Shown here: positions 26,870-36,583 of the stretch, piece after piece
How the letters are laid out: each line of letters opens with the position of its first letter
Position numbering within the stretch: position 1 is the first letter of the stretch
Notes under the pieces: generated by a model
Databases searched by the model: none
The model's input: the letters and a program-made list of their open reading frames with translations, nothing else
What the model was told of the DNA's origin: nothing
NCBI GenBank assembly: GCA_030817875.1
Contig: JAUSZU010000001.1
Coordinates: forward strand, 2,356,001-2,420,000
Direction: 5' to 3'
Length of the DNA: 64,000 bases
From: Flavobacterium sp. W4I14
GTDB lineage: Bacteria > Bacteroidota > Bacteroidia > Sphingobacteriales > Sphingobacteriaceae
Program-made: the position numbers and the translations under genes

Positions 26870-28684
26870 ATGGAAAAAAAACTCATCACCGAAATCAATA
26901 TAGAAGACAAAGCCATAACACACTTTGATTCATTCGATCTGGAACAACAATTTAACGGGCATCATTATTTCGAACTTCGATTTAAGCAGAATCAGTTTGG
27001 CTTGCCCAGCTTAATCAATCTTGATGAAAGCCGCGATTTTGTAGGCAAAACACTCACAGCATCATTCGGTTATCAGGTTAATAGACTACAAGAATTTGCT
27101 GGTTTGGTTACCAAGGTAGAACTCGCACAGAACCATGGCTACCATGGCGTTTTAATTGTAAGTGGCTATAGTCCTACTATTTTAATAGACCGTGGCCAAG
27201 ATTTGGGTTCTTACTTGGATAAAGATCTAAATAAAATTGTTGCCTTAGCCACAACAGATACCTCTGTAAACGATCTTAAAATCATATGCAATGCCAGCAG
27301 GAAAAAACCTGTCGATTATCTTATTCAATATAAAGAAAGTGATTTTGAATTCCTGAACCGCTTATCGGGCGAATATCATGAATGGTTTTTCTACGATGGC
27401 AAACAGCTCAACTTTGGCAAACCAGATGAGCAGAAAGAAGTAGCGCTTTTTTATGGCCGTGATGTACAGAATCTCCAGTATGCCATGGAAATTTCACCGA
27501 TCAAGCATAAACGTTTTGCGTATAACCCTAAACAAGATGAGATGCTGCACAGCGAAAGTACAGGCATAGCAAATGGCATACTAGATCTTACCCATGCTAT
27601 ACAAGCTTCTAACCGTACTTATAGTAAAAAATTTAACCAACCTTCGCTCATCCGTGTAGAAAACAGTAACGACATTAAAAGCCATGTGGAGAATGAAGAA
27701 AAAGCCAGCATATCAGAACTTCTAAAAATCAGTGCTACAGGGGATAATGCCGAACTAAGTATTGGCAATATTGCTGAAATTGCTATGAGTGTAAGACAGG
27801 GAAATGCTTTTATAACCGAAAGCTTGGGTAAATTTCTGGTTACCAACATTCATCACCGTATAGATGCTGCTGGCAGATATCAAAATACATTTACAGGCTT
27901 AACAGCCTCCACTGAACGCATTATGGTAAAGAACTATAAAAAGCCAAATCCAGATATATTGTTAGCAGATGTAATGGATAATAATGACCCTGAAGGGCAA
28001 GGCCGGATCAAAGTAAAGTTTAAGTGGGAATGCCTAACGAATGATATCACTGAATGGCTGAGGGTAATCACCCCAGATGCTGGAAGTAGTGAACAAGTAA
28101 ATACGAACCGGGGTTTTGTTTTTATACCTGAAGTTGGAGATCAGGTTGCCATAACTTTTGAAGAAGGAAATATCGCCAGACCAATTGTATTGGGAAGTGT
28201 TTTCCATGGTACTAACGGCGCCGGTGGTTACGAGTATAATCATCTAAAAGCAATTGCAACCAGAAGTGGTCATTTAATAGAATTTAATGATGCCGCTGGT
28301 TCCGAAGCAATTACCATTACAGATAAAAACCGAAATATTATACGCTTTGATACTAGTGCAGCGAGTATTGAGATCTCTGCTCCCGAAAATATCAGTATCC
28401 GGGCTAAGAATATAGATATCAATGCCGAACAAAATATATCAATATCTGCTGGAGAACATATCTACAGCAATGCAGGTGGAAATATAAGCAGCAATGCTGG
28501 TGAAAATCATTCGTTAATGGCCGAAAATATTACCATGATAGCTAATGATAGTATTAATAAAACTGCTACACATATCGAAAAAACCGCAGAACAGATTAAT
28601 CTGAATAGTACTCAAGAGAATATTGAATTTCATAGTGCCAGAGAGATCGTGAATAAGAGCGGTAGCAAGGTTAAATTATTTTAA
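26870..28684 (+). CDS. VgrG-type type VI secretion spike protein
   Basis: A 604-residue spike protein. It has an N-terminal gp27-like barrel region (about 1-330, with LLIDRGQDLGSYLD-like and ESDFEFLNRLSGEYHEWFFYD blocks), a gp5 OB fold (about 365-450, NDPEGQGRIKVKFKWE and TNRGFVFIPEVGDQVAITFEEGN) and a C-terminal triple-stranded spike with repeated N/A/I patterns (ENISIRAKNIDINAEQNISI). No other secretion-system core gene is nearby, so this is an orphan VgrG cluster that would use an apparatus encoded elsewhere. Genes behind it probably encode its cargo. Confidence 0.92.
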   Translation: MEKKLITEINIEDKAITHFDSFDLEQQFNGHHYFELRFKQNQFGLPSLINLDESRDFVGKTLTASFGYQVNRLQEFAGLVTKVELAQNHGYHGVLIVSGYSPTILIDRGQDLGSYLDKDLNKIVALATTDTSVNDLKIICNASRKKPVDYLIQYKESDFEFLNRLSGEYHEWFFYDGKQLNFGKPDEQKEVALFYGRDVQNLQYAMEISPIKHKRFAYNPKQDEMLHSESTGIANGILDLTHAIQASNRTYSKKFNQPSLIRVENSNDIKSHVENEEKASISELLKISATGDNAELSIGNIAEIAMSVRQGNAFITESLGKFLVTNIHHRIDAAGRYQNTFTGLTASTERIMVKNYKKPNPDILLADVMDNNDPEGQGRIKVKFKWECLTNDITEWLRVITPDAGSSEQVNTNRGFVFIPEVGDQVAITFEEGNIARPIVLGSVFHGTNGAGGYEYNHLKAIATRSGHLIEFNDAAGSEAITITDKNRNIIRFDTSAASIEISAPENISIRAKNIDINAEQNISISAGEHIYSNAGGNISSNAGENHSLMAENITMIANDSINKTATHIEKTAEQINLNSTQENIEFHSAREIVNKSGSKVKLF

Positions 28685-28685
28685 G

Positions 28686-28853
28686 ATGGGAACAATTAAA
28701 TACATCAGCAAAACCATCACCGAAAATATAGGAAGTGCTAAATGGTTTTCTACCCACGGAGGTATAGATTTTAATGCGACAAAAGAAGTAATTCTGCATA
28801 GTAAATATAAGATAAGGTATGATCGATATGTACCCTCAAAACAAACAGGGTAG
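28686..28853 (+). CDS. Small hypothetical protein of the VgrG cluster (55 residues)
   Basis: A frame starting one base after the VgrG stop: MGTIKYISKTITENIGSAKW, then FSTHGGIDFNATKEV, ending VPSKQTG. The composition is protein-like, with no signal peptide or membrane segment. The immediate join to vgrG indicates co-translation. It might be an adaptor or an unrecognised short chaperone or spike accessory. No family recognised. Confidence 0.65.
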   Translation: MGTIKYISKTITENIGSAKWFSTHGGIDFNATKEVILHSKYKIRYDRYVPSKQTG

Positions 28854-28891
28854 ACCATCTTGCCATATTAATTAAGAACAAATGTATACCC

Positions 28892-29704
28892 ATGAATAAA
28901 ATTGATTATAAATCTTTAGAAAAGCCTTTAAATATGCTTTTAAAGGTAGAAATCTCTGAAAAAACAGCATTTAAAGATGAGTATACCTTTAAACTTTTTG
29001 ATATAGACATTTTACCAGATAAAAATTCTTTTTGGTCTGGTCATCAGAATATCGAAATTATACGCAAACAAAGTTTGATCGGCGCGCTACCTGGTAACGA
29101 TGTTGATTTGTTCGTGCAGCAAATTTCTGCAGCATTACATCAATTAACCTTAAAAATAGGTTTTAATGGAATGCCAGTAAGTGTTGAAAAACAAAATGAG
29201 CTATGGCAAAAATGGTTGGCCATTAGAGAAAATGTGGCTAATACTTATACTGGAAATTGGATTGATTCGACCTTAATAGCGGTTGACAAAAAAATGCTAC
29301 CTAGTGAAGCATTAACCGAACATATCAAGCAAGATTTATTTCTGAACGAATATTTCAGGGGAGTTTATGACGCCCGTTTTGTAGAAAACAAGTTTAATCG
29401 AAAAAGAGAAGTGTATGGTTTATGTCCGTTCCCTATTTGGTTTAACGAAAAGTGGACACTACAAACATCAGAGAATCAAAAACTGATTAAATTTTCTGGC
29501 AACTGGACCAAGAATGTTGATCAGCCAGGATTTTATAGCTGGTTAAAAACCAAGACAGATAATGATATAACAGAAATTAGTGTCGAAGGATTTTATCAGA
29601 TAAATCCAATTACTGGTTGGTGCAACGCCTTAGAAAGTACTTATTCACTAATAGCAAATAGTTGCTATATAAAAACACTAAAGATTACTTTAACAACCAA
29701 TTAA
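28892..29704 (+). CDS. Hypothetical protein of the VgrG cluster (270 residues)
   Basis: A cytosolic-type protein without signal peptide or membrane helices. It starts MNKIDYKSLEKPLNMLLKVE and contains YFRGVYDARFVENKFNRKREVYGLCPFPIW and a Trp-rich C-terminal half. No family recognised. Its place between vgrG and the PAAR-like effector suggests a role as an effector-loading adaptor/chaperone, analogous in position only to DUF4123-type adaptors. It ends 11 bases before the effector start. Confidence 0.75.
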   Translation: MNKIDYKSLEKPLNMLLKVEISEKTAFKDEYTFKLFDIDILPDKNSFWSGHQNIEIIRKQSLIGALPGNDVDLFVQQISAALHQLTLKIGFNGMPVSVEKQNELWQKWLAIRENVANTYTGNWIDSTLIAVDKKMLPSEALTEHIKQDLFLNEYFRGVYDARFVENKFNRKREVYGLCPFPIWFNEKWTLQTSENQKLIKFSGNWTKNVDQPGFYSWLKTKTDNDITEISVEGFYQINPITGWCNALESTYSLIANSCYIKTLKITLTTN

Positions 29705-29715
29705 AATTAGCCAAA

Positions 29716-32700
29716 ATGGATTGGAGTACTGATGCTGAACCAACAAATAACGAAGAAAACCTAACAGATGATAAGATTACAGACAACCTTACTGTATCTA
29801 CAACATCAGATAGGCAGGGAATAGATGAGACTAAGCAAAATGAAAAAATTACCGAACTATTGGTATGTCATGGGGCTAAATGCACCTGCGATCAAGCGGT
29901 AGATCCCGCTCCGAAAAAGATGAACGTACTTAGCCATAGCAAATATGTGATTAATGATAGTGGTGAAAGTAAATTTATTGCAACCACCTTAGAAAACAAA
30001 CTGCTTAACCTAAATTTTGGGCAATGCAAAGTACCTGACCCAAGTAAACCTGTACCCTGTACTGCCAAATTGCAATGGAAAGATTATTATGAAAAAGTAG
30101 AATTGCCAAATAGTGCTTATGTACTGACCAATAAAAGCATAGCTATTTGTACTGCAAAAGGTGGAAATGTAAAAATAGCTCAACATGGCCAACAAGCCAA
30201 CATTACGGCAAGAGAATTAGAAAATGCCAAAGCTGGCAGTTGGGCCGCTGATGGTCCGCTGCTTACCGAAGAACTGGTTCATACCGAACAAGCGGCAAAA
30301 AATGAAGATGAAGATGGTGCAACAGTAAAATTGATAATTCCTTTATCTTACAGTGATCAACAACCGCTCGGTACGCCTATTACTTTTAAAGCCGATTTTG
30401 CTGGCAAACCAACCGATGCAGATAAACAAGGAGTAAACTGGGTAGTCTATGATACAAATGGCATCCCCATGCAATTGCGAAACGATGCAGGTGAAACCCT
30501 CACCATTACCTTTAAAAAAGTTGGCACCTATTTAATTGAAGCTTATGGCAAAACCAACGGCGATAAAAGAGTAACCAGGCCTTACACCATTAAAGAAAAC
30601 GAGATCGAAACCGTAACCGCAGTTGATGGAAATACAAAAGTAAGAATAAATGTACCTATAACCTTCAGGATCCAAAGTCTTTTTCCGTCCGTGGCGCTAC
30701 CAGGCGATATCAGTACTATTACCTGGGAGGTAACCAAAACAGGAGGAATTGGTATCCCTGCGTTATTAATCCCTACAGGGAACATCACCCAGGTAATCTG
30801 TAGCGAAGAATGCAGCTATGTGGTATCTGCATGTTTTAATGGTATTCCAAAACAATCAAAACAGATACAGGCCTTAAAAAATGGTATTATTTCTATCATC
30901 ACTTCAACACAAAGCACAAGAATAAAAGAAGAGATAACTTTTAGCGTAAAAGATCATTTTAAAATATTGCCCGCGTTACCGCAGGAAATTGCTGCTGTAA
31001 AATGGATATGCAAAGATATTGATGGTAAACCAGTTGAAGCTTTTAAATCAAAAATAGGCGAAACCATAACCCATCAATTTGACGAACCTGGTGAGTATAC
31101 CGTACAGGCATATATGGTACAACCAAGCGCAAAAGTAGCAGTTAAAATAATAGTTGCCCAACCTGAAATTATATTGGCACAATGGGAATATCCCGAGGGT
31201 GGTAAAAAAACAAAAACAGGCTGGGGCGAACCAAACCACGCTTACATTAAGTTTAAAGCGGCAGAGGGCTTAATTGTAAATTTAGAATATGGTTATTTAG
31301 ATCACAGCGGCAAAGCGAAAGCCATCCACGTGATTACAGGGTTCAGAATCCCTCAAAATCAAATATTAAATTTAGAGAAATACAATTTCATCCCCAATGC
31401 AGATAAGTATAAAAAACTGCTAAAAGAAGGGACGGAATTTTACTTTAAAGTATACTCGACGGATAAAAAATATGGAATCTTAAATGGGAATATTCCCCAA
31501 CCACTACAAAAGCTAAAACTGGTTACCAAAGAAGAAATTGTAAGCATCGAATTTTTCACCAATAACAAACCTGTTATCCAAGCACTATATGGCAGTAAGA
31601 TGAAATGCCGCATCCGCACGCGTAATCTAAGTGCAAAAAATGTATCCGTTAAAATTTACAGAAAAGAAAGCCGCCTTGGGTTCGACAATTTAAGGAAAGA
31701 TACACTTGTACACCATAAAGAATACCCTTTAAATGATAACGGCGTTGTTGAGTTTGACTTTATATTGGCTAAAAGCTGGGAGAAGAGTTATAGCGAAAAA
31801 CTGCATCGTTTTTATGCCATGATAGAAGAAATGGAGTTTTTAGGAACAAGCAATACTTTAATAGCCTTTAAAAATGATGTACCAGCAAATGGAGGGAAAG
31901 CATTGGTGGTCGTGGGGAATCAGGAAGGCAACAGTCATAGTGATTGCCCCAGATGTAATAAAGACATTACTACGGCAGAACTAAAACAAATATTTAAAGA
32001 TGCTGATGATGCCACGCTCACAATAGTTGCCAGCACCTACAACAAATACATGGCCGATCTTGGCATGAATACCTGCTGGGTTAAAGCACACTTTTTTGCT
32101 CAGATCCGGGTAGAATCCGGAACTAAACTGCATGTGAAAAGTGGAGAAAACATGAACTATAGTGCAGATACGCTGATCAACGGTAACTTAAATAAAAAAA
32201 CTGGCAAAAGGGACAGTCCTCCTTTCTCCTATTTTACAAAACATAAAGAAGACGCTTATAAATACGGAAGAACCAAAGATCATGAAGCAAATCCGCAAAT
32301 GATTGCGAATCTGGCTTATGCTGATAAAAATAGAAATGTAAACAATAGAATTGGTAATATACATGAAGGGGACGGATGGAATTTTAGGGGAAAGGGTTTA
32401 ATACAGCTTACCGGAAGAGAAAATTATAGTAAAGCAAACACTTATACTTTAAAATATGAGCGGGTCGATATCCTTAAAAATTCTGATATTGTAGCTAAGG
32501 ACATTAAAATTGCGGTACTAACTTCAATGGCGTTTTATAAGTGGAATGGGCTGATTGCATTATCCAATGCAATCATTAAAACTAAAAAAATTTCTCAAGG
32601 AGTAAGTAATAAAGTAGGTAATAATTATACCGAAAAACAAAAGGCTTTCGATAATTATACCGCTAAGATATTTAAAGTAAGTGAATGTGATTGGAAGGAA

Positions 32701-33345
32701 ATTGAGGTTAAAATTACTGGAAAAAGGGCACCTTGGATGGAGATTGCTATAATAGAAGCAAAAGCTTACGGAGGCAAAAAGGAAAATATAATTAGTGAAA
32801 GGATTAAAATTTATCATAAGGATGGGGGTGCCATCAAAGGAGGGTATAAAATCTCATGGTGTGCTTCATTTGTAAATTACTGCATATTAAAATCAGATCA
32901 TAAAATATTTGCCTCGGCCTCATCTCAGAGTTTTTTAAGCAGTAATAAAGTAGAGAAATGTGATGTATTTTATGGAGCTATTGCTGTATTTACAGATTGT
33001 GACATCAATGGAAGAACACTTGTTAGTGATGAAAATTACACACATGGTCATGTTGCTTTCGTTTATGGAAAACTTCCTAATAGTGAGTATTGTATTTTAG
33101 GAGGTAACCAAGGGGACCAATTAAAAGTGTCAAATTATGATTGTAGTGGAAAGGTTTTTTATAGTTACGAAAACAAGGAAGGGATTAAGGTTTATAAACG
33201 TTTTAAAAATTTTTATAAACCAAAAGGATATACAGTAAAAAAAGCAGATTATTTAAATGACAATTATTCAAAACTTAGCGATGCAAATATTAAGGTCATT
33301 AACAAGGCAGTAAAAGAGAACATAAACGGAGAAAAGTCACAATAA
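29716..33345 (+). CDS. Giant PAAR-like effector with GH19-type muramidase and C40/CHAP-like peptidase domains
   Basis: About 1209 residues. Order: Asn/Asp-rich start; DUF4280 PAAR-like domain (about 45-165, ELLVCHGAKCTCDQ, then a Cys-containing beta region ending in ITARELENAKAGSW); several Ig/PKD-like beta domains (about 190-480); a beta-rich linker (about 490-730); a GH19/lysozyme-like domain (about 765-985) with HFFAQIRVESG (candidate Glu800) and FRGKGLIQLTGRENY; and a C-terminal cysteine-peptidase domain like the TIGR02594 group (about 1000-1150) with SWCASFVNYC (Cys1049) and HGHVAFVYG (His1112). Such a protein could cap VgrG and cut both glycan and peptide bonds of a rival's wall. The start 29716 (MDWSTD) is chosen because the upstream extension overlaps the preceding gene. 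Confidence 0.85.
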   Translation: MDWSTDAEPTNNEENLTDDKITDNLTVSTTSDRQGIDETKQNEKITELLVCHGAKCTCDQAVDPAPKKMNVLSHSKYVINDSGESKFIATTLENKLLNLNFGQCKVPDPSKPVPCTAKLQWKDYYEKVELPNSAYVLTNKSIAICTAKGGNVKIAQHGQQANITARELENAKAGSWAADGPLLTEELVHTEQAAKNEDEDGATVKLIIPLSYSDQQPLGTPITFKADFAGKPTDADKQGVNWVVYDTNGIPMQLRNDAGETLTITFKKVGTYLIEAYGKTNGDKRVTRPYTIKENEIETVTAVDGNTKVRINVPITFRIQSLFPSVALPGDISTITWEVTKTGGIGIPALLIPTGNITQVICSEECSYVVSACFNGIPKQSKQIQALKNGIISIITSTQSTRIKEEITFSVKDHFKILPALPQEIAAVKWICKDIDGKPVEAFKSKIGETITHQFDEPGEYTVQAYMVQPSAKVAVKIIVAQPEIILAQWEYPEGGKKTKTGWGEPNHAYIKFKAAEGLIVNLEYGYLDHSGKAKAIHVITGFRIPQNQILNLEKYNFIPNADKYKKLLKEGTEFYFKVYSTDKKYGILNGNIPQPLQKLKLVTKEEIVSIEFFTNNKPVIQALYGSKMKCRIRTRNLSAKNVSVKIYRKESRLGFDNLRKDTLVHHKEYPLNDNGVVEFDFILAKSWEKSYSEKLHRFYAMIEEMEFLGTSNTLIAFKNDVPANGGKALVVVGNQEGNSHSDCPRCNKDITTAELKQIFKDADDATLTIVASTYNKYMADLGMNTCWVKAHFFAQIRVESGTKLHVKSGENMNYSADTLINGNLNKKTGKRDSPPFSYFTKHKEDAYKYGRTKDHEANPQMIANLAYADKNRNVNNRIGNIHEGDGWNFRGKGLIQLTGRENYSKANTYTLKYERVDILKNSDIVAKDIKIAVLTSMAFYKWNGLIALSNAIIKTKKISQGVSNKVGNNYTEKQKAFDNYTAKIFKVSECDWKEIEVKITGKRAPWMEIAIIEAKAYGGKKENIISERIKIYHKDGGAIKGGYKISWCASFVNYCILKSDHKIFASASSQSFLSSNKVEKCDVFYGAIAVFTDCDINGRTLVSDENYTHGHVAFVYGKLPNSEYCILGGNQGDQLKVSNYDCSGKVFYSYENKEGIKVYKRFKNFYKPKGYTVKKADYLNDNYSKLSDANIKVINKAVKENINGEKSQ

Positions 33346-33356
33346 AAAGCATAAAG

Positions 33357-34583
33357 ATGGATACAAGAGTATTACTAGGAATTATTATTTTCTGTCTTTT
33401 TTCTTGCAAAAATGAAAAGGTAAAAGAAGAAAACAATTTTAGAAAAGACAGTATGTTAACAAAAGTATTAACCCGTCAATTACAAGAAGGACCTACTTCC
33501 GATTTCAATGATGCTGAATATAGTTTAGTAGATTTTGAAGCAACGATCCCTATATTGAAAAGTAAACTGGAGCAGAATGGCTTTAAATTTATAAACAGGG
33601 ATGCATTTGTAGAAAAAGTAAAAGTATATTTTAATAGAATAATTGATATAAAAAATAATGATAAATATCTTTATTTGAATTACCTCTCTCCATGCAGTAA
33701 AAAGCTACAATACCATCCAAATGATCACATTCAAATAGAAGGTACTTTTATATTAAAAAATCAAAGTTTCATAGCAGATATGTATTCCATTCCTGAAATC
33801 CTAGACTACCAAAAAAAGTATCCTGAATTAGAATTTCTTGAACAAAACCCACGATTTATTTATGACGAAATCGAAAAACAGAAAGTAGAGATTGATCGTT
33901 GGAAAGATTTAAAAGAACTTCCATCTGAACGAGAAAAAAATTTACAAACTTTTATTCACCGCAACAAGTATTTATTCAATGACAGTAGATCAAGCCTAAC
34001 ATGGTTACTTTTTAACGACAAGGATTTTTTAAAAAAATTGCTTGTTGTTTTTGGTTTTGATAAAGAACCAAAAATAAATAAGATGGTTTTGGATTCGATT
34101 TACAAAGAAAATACAATTAAAAATAGCATAAATGGAGAGATCATTTCAAGCTTATTTTTTGTTAAAGATTGCAACAATAACTTGCAGATAAAAAAAGGCT
34201 TATTAAAATATGTAGAAGAGAATACAAATGCTACAGATAACCGTTTTATTTATGCACTTGGAAGCTTTATGAGTACATTATACGATGGGGATGAATATGA
34301 AATTTTCGATGAAGACCCCTCAAAAAAGTTCACACCTGAAGAAAAAGCTGAAATAGTAGCCAACATTGCTAATATAGAAAACCCAGCTAGAGAAAAATAT
34401 AAGTCCCCAGAATCATCAGATGTATGGAACATTCCTGGCTCTTCATTATACAATCTTTCGGTTTCGCACCCTGAGGTGATCAAAATAATAGAAGAACATA
34501 ATTATTTTGGTTTACCAAAAATGAAAGAGATTATCGCAAAACTACAGGAAGAAGCACCGCCTACTGGTGCAGACCCTGAATAG
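33357..34583 (+). CDS. Lipoprotein, candidate immunity protein for the preceding effector
   Basis: A 408-residue protein with a lipoprotein signal (LLGIIIFCLFSC, Cys17) and then a charged, helical, low-motif body ending in QEEAPPTGADPE. No family recognised. It begins 11 bases after the effector stop, and periplasmic anchoring is where a protector against peptidoglycan hydrolases would be needed. Immunity function is inferred from position and localisation only. The AT content is higher than in the flanking housekeeping genes, in line with the effector's 3' end. Confidence 0.65.
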   Translation: MDTRVLLGIIIFCLFSCKNEKVKEENNFRKDSMLTKVLTRQLQEGPTSDFNDAEYSLVDFEATIPILKSKLEQNGFKFINRDAFVEKVKVYFNRIIDIKNNDKYLYLNYLSPCSKKLQYHPNDHIQIEGTFILKNQSFIADMYSIPEILDYQKKYPELEFLEQNPRFIYDEIEKQKVEIDRWKDLKELPSEREKNLQTFIHRNKYLFNDSRSSLTWLLFNDKDFLKKLLVVFGFDKEPKINKMVLDSIYKENTIKNSINGEIISSLFFVKDCNNNLQIKKGLLKYVEENTNATDNRFIYALGSFMSTLYDGDEYEIFDEDPSKKFTPEEKAEIVANIANIENPAREKYKSPESSDVWNIPGSSLYNLSVSHPEVIKIIEEHNYFGLPKMKEIIAKLQEEAPPTGADPE

Positions 34584-34598
34584 ATAAATTATTAACGA

Positions 34599-34640
34599 GA
34601 ATAAATCCATACGCATGTTTATGAGTTTATTCTTTTTTAT
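34599..34640 (+). terminator. Rho-independent terminator after the VgrG cluster
   Basis: Stem arms GAATAAATCCATA (34599-34611) and TATGAGTTTATTC (34620-34632) pair with two mismatches around a short loop and are followed by a run of T at 34633-34638. It begins 16 bases after the lipoprotein stop. Confidence 0.6.
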
Positions 34641-34824
34641 GATTCTTAATTACACCTAATTGTGCCGAGCATAGGCGAATATACCTCGATAAAACATCTA
34701 ACTAGAAACGGAAGCTTACATTCAAAAACCTGCCTCAATAATATAAATCGACTGTTTTTAAGCTAAAATATGATCAATAAACTCCGAGTTGATGAATATT
34801 TATTTACACAAGCTACAATTATCA

Positions 34825-34969
34825 GCAGCCAAAATATTTAATTTAATACATATTTTGGCTGCCGATATTTTAATATTAACAGCCAAAATTGTATATTTTT
34901 AATTAATTTTGGCTGTTAATAATTTTATATTACCAGCCAAAATTATATATTTGAAATATATTTTGGCTG
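34825..34969. repeat. Three tandem palindromes upstream of the ATPase gene
   Basis: Three inverted repeats with the core CAGCCAAAAT / ATTTTGGCTG. They are at 34825-34862 (13-base perfect arms), 34878-34917 (13-base perfect arms starting AACAGCC) and 34934-34969 (10-base core arms plus AT pairs). Centre-to-centre spacing is about 54 bases. The last ends 17 bases before the ATPase start codon, so they could be operators, transcript hairpins or element ends. A related palindrome lies after the gene at 36546-36583. Confidence 0.85.
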
Positions 34970-34986
34970 CAGATAATTTAAAAAAC

Positions 34987-36432
34987 ATGGAATTACTCAT
35001 CGGAAGAATAGCGGAGAAAAAGATACTGTCAGAGATGCTTACCTCAACTTCATCGGAACTGTTAGCAGTTTATGGTAGACGCAGGGTTGGAAAAACTTTT
35101 CTGATCCGTTCGGTTTTTCAGAAACAACTTATCTTTGAACTATCTGGAGTACATGATGCCAATACCGCCGAGCAGTTGCTCAATTTCAGCAGAGCTATGG
35201 CAGAGGCATTAGGTTCCCAATTACCGCCAGCAGCTCCTAAAAACTGGACGGAAGCTTTCTGGCAACTTAAGGAATTTGCAGGCCCTATACTTAAAAAAAG
35301 AAAAGCCGTAATCTTCTTTGACGAATTCCCTTGGCTAAGCTCGCATAAATCAGGCTTTCTTTCTGCATTTGAATATTTTTGGAACCAATGGGCATCGCTA
35401 CAGCCAAATCTGATTGTTGCTATCTGTGGATCTGCAGCCACTTGGATGATCAAAAAAGTTGTCAACAGCAAGGGAGGCCTACACAATCGGATAACCCGGA
35501 AAATACGTCTTTTACCTTTCACATTACATGAAACCGAACAGTACTTAAAAAGCAATAACATCCATATCGACCGTTACCAGATACTAACTATTTTTATGGC
35601 AATGGGCGGTGTGCCGCATTATCTAAAAGAACTTAAAAAAGGAGAAAGCGCTACTCAAGCCATTGACAGGCTTTGCTTTACTAAGGACGGTCTCCTTTCA
35701 ACAGAGTACGCAAACCTTTACCGCTCTCTGTTCGAAAATGCAGACAGGCACGTTGCTGTGGTTAAAGCATTAGCAGGCAAACCATCAGGGTTGACAAGAA
35801 ACGAGATTATTGCCTCCTGTAACTTACGAAGTGGGGGGACAACCAGTCTCTTATTAGAGGAACTTGTAGAATCTGGCTTTATTACTCCTCACCTGCCTTT
35901 CAAGAAAAACGCTAATGAGAGCATCTATAAACTTAGTGATGAATATAGCCTTTTCTATCTCAAATTTATCGAACATTCCCGGGCAACTGGTGCAGGCACG
36001 TGGTTAAAAAAATCATCTACGCCTTCATGGAAAAGCTGGAGTGGCTATGCCTTTGAAGGAATCTGCATGAAACATACAGACAATATTAAGCAGGCATTGG
36101 GCATTTCTGGAGTGTTTACTGAAACTTCAGCTTGGCGACATGCGCCAAAAACCGGAACGGGTACGCAGGTAGACCTGTTACTGGACAGGCAGGATAATGT
36201 CATCAGTATATGTGAAATGAAGTTCTCAAATACTGAATTCGTTATAGATAAGACTTACGCTGCCGAATTACAGAACAAACTTGATGTATTCCGACGAGAG
36301 AGTAAGACCAAAAAAACATTGTTTCTAGCAATGGTAACAACCTATGGCGTTAAAAACAACATTCATAGTATCGGTTTGGTACAGAACCAGGTTACCATGG
36401 ACGATTTGTTCTTACCTTCAAAACTAGCGTAA
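34987..36432 (+). CDS. AAA+ ATPase with C-terminal DUF234/nuclease-like domain
   Basis: A 481-residue protein. The N-terminal ATPase_2-type domain has Walker A in VYGRRRVGKTFL and Walker B in AVIFFDEFPWL, with a sensor ICGSAATWM. A winged-helix middle part (SGLTRNEIIASCNL...LLEELVESGF) follows. The C-terminal domain has the layout of DUF234, a restriction-endonuclease-like fold (VDLLLDRQDNVISICEMKFS resembles the D...E-x-K site). The family is common in archaea and in Bacteroidota and its function is not settled. The start at 34987 is used because the longer frame begins with TTG inside the palindromes. Confidence 0.85.
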   Translation: MELLIGRIAEKKILSEMLTSTSSELLAVYGRRRVGKTFLIRSVFQKQLIFELSGVHDANTAEQLLNFSRAMAEALGSQLPPAAPKNWTEAFWQLKEFAGPILKKRKAVIFFDEFPWLSSHKSGFLSAFEYFWNQWASLQPNLIVAICGSAATWMIKKVVNSKGGLHNRITRKIRLLPFTLHETEQYLKSNNIHIDRYQILTIFMAMGGVPHYLKELKKGESATQAIDRLCFTKDGLLSTEYANLYRSLFENADRHVAVVKALAGKPSGLTRNEIIASCNLRSGGTTSLLLEELVESGFITPHLPFKKNANESIYKLSDEYSLFYLKFIEHSRATGAGTWLKKSSTPSWKSWSGYAFEGICMKHTDNIKQALGISGVFTETSAWRHAPKTGTGTQVDLLLDRQDNVISICEMKFSNTEFVIDKTYAAELQNKLDVFRRESKTKKTLFLAMVTTYGVKNNIHSIGLVQNQVTMDDLFLPSKLA

Positions 36433-36545
36433 CACCTAAGGATAGCTAAAAGCTTTATTTTTATCGTTTCAGTTAGCTAACCCGCGATTTATCTTATCAT
36501 ACACCGGATCATGGAAATTTATTGGAACAAAAATCATATTTATCC

Positions 36546-36583
36546 GCAGCCAGAATGATACATTCTAAGTATATTTTGGCTAC
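36546..36583. repeat. Fourth, degenerate copy of the ATPase-flanking palindrome
   Basis: Reads GCAGCCAGAAT, then a spacer, then ATATTTTGGCTAC, followed by AGATAATCTA. The third upstream copy is followed by the nearly identical AGATAATTTA (34971-34980), so the similarity extends beyond the palindrome. It lies 114 bases after the ATPase stop. The gene is therefore bracketed by related sequences on both sides. Confidence 0.7.

Noticed and set aside
34584..34824. Possible toxin-antitoxin or small gene before the ATPase
   Set aside because: Apart from the terminator at 34599-34640 nothing protein-like was seen.
34909..34986. Upstream extension of the ATPase frame (TTG start)
   Set aside because: The extension translates the palindromic repeats; the ATG at 34987 matches the domain start.
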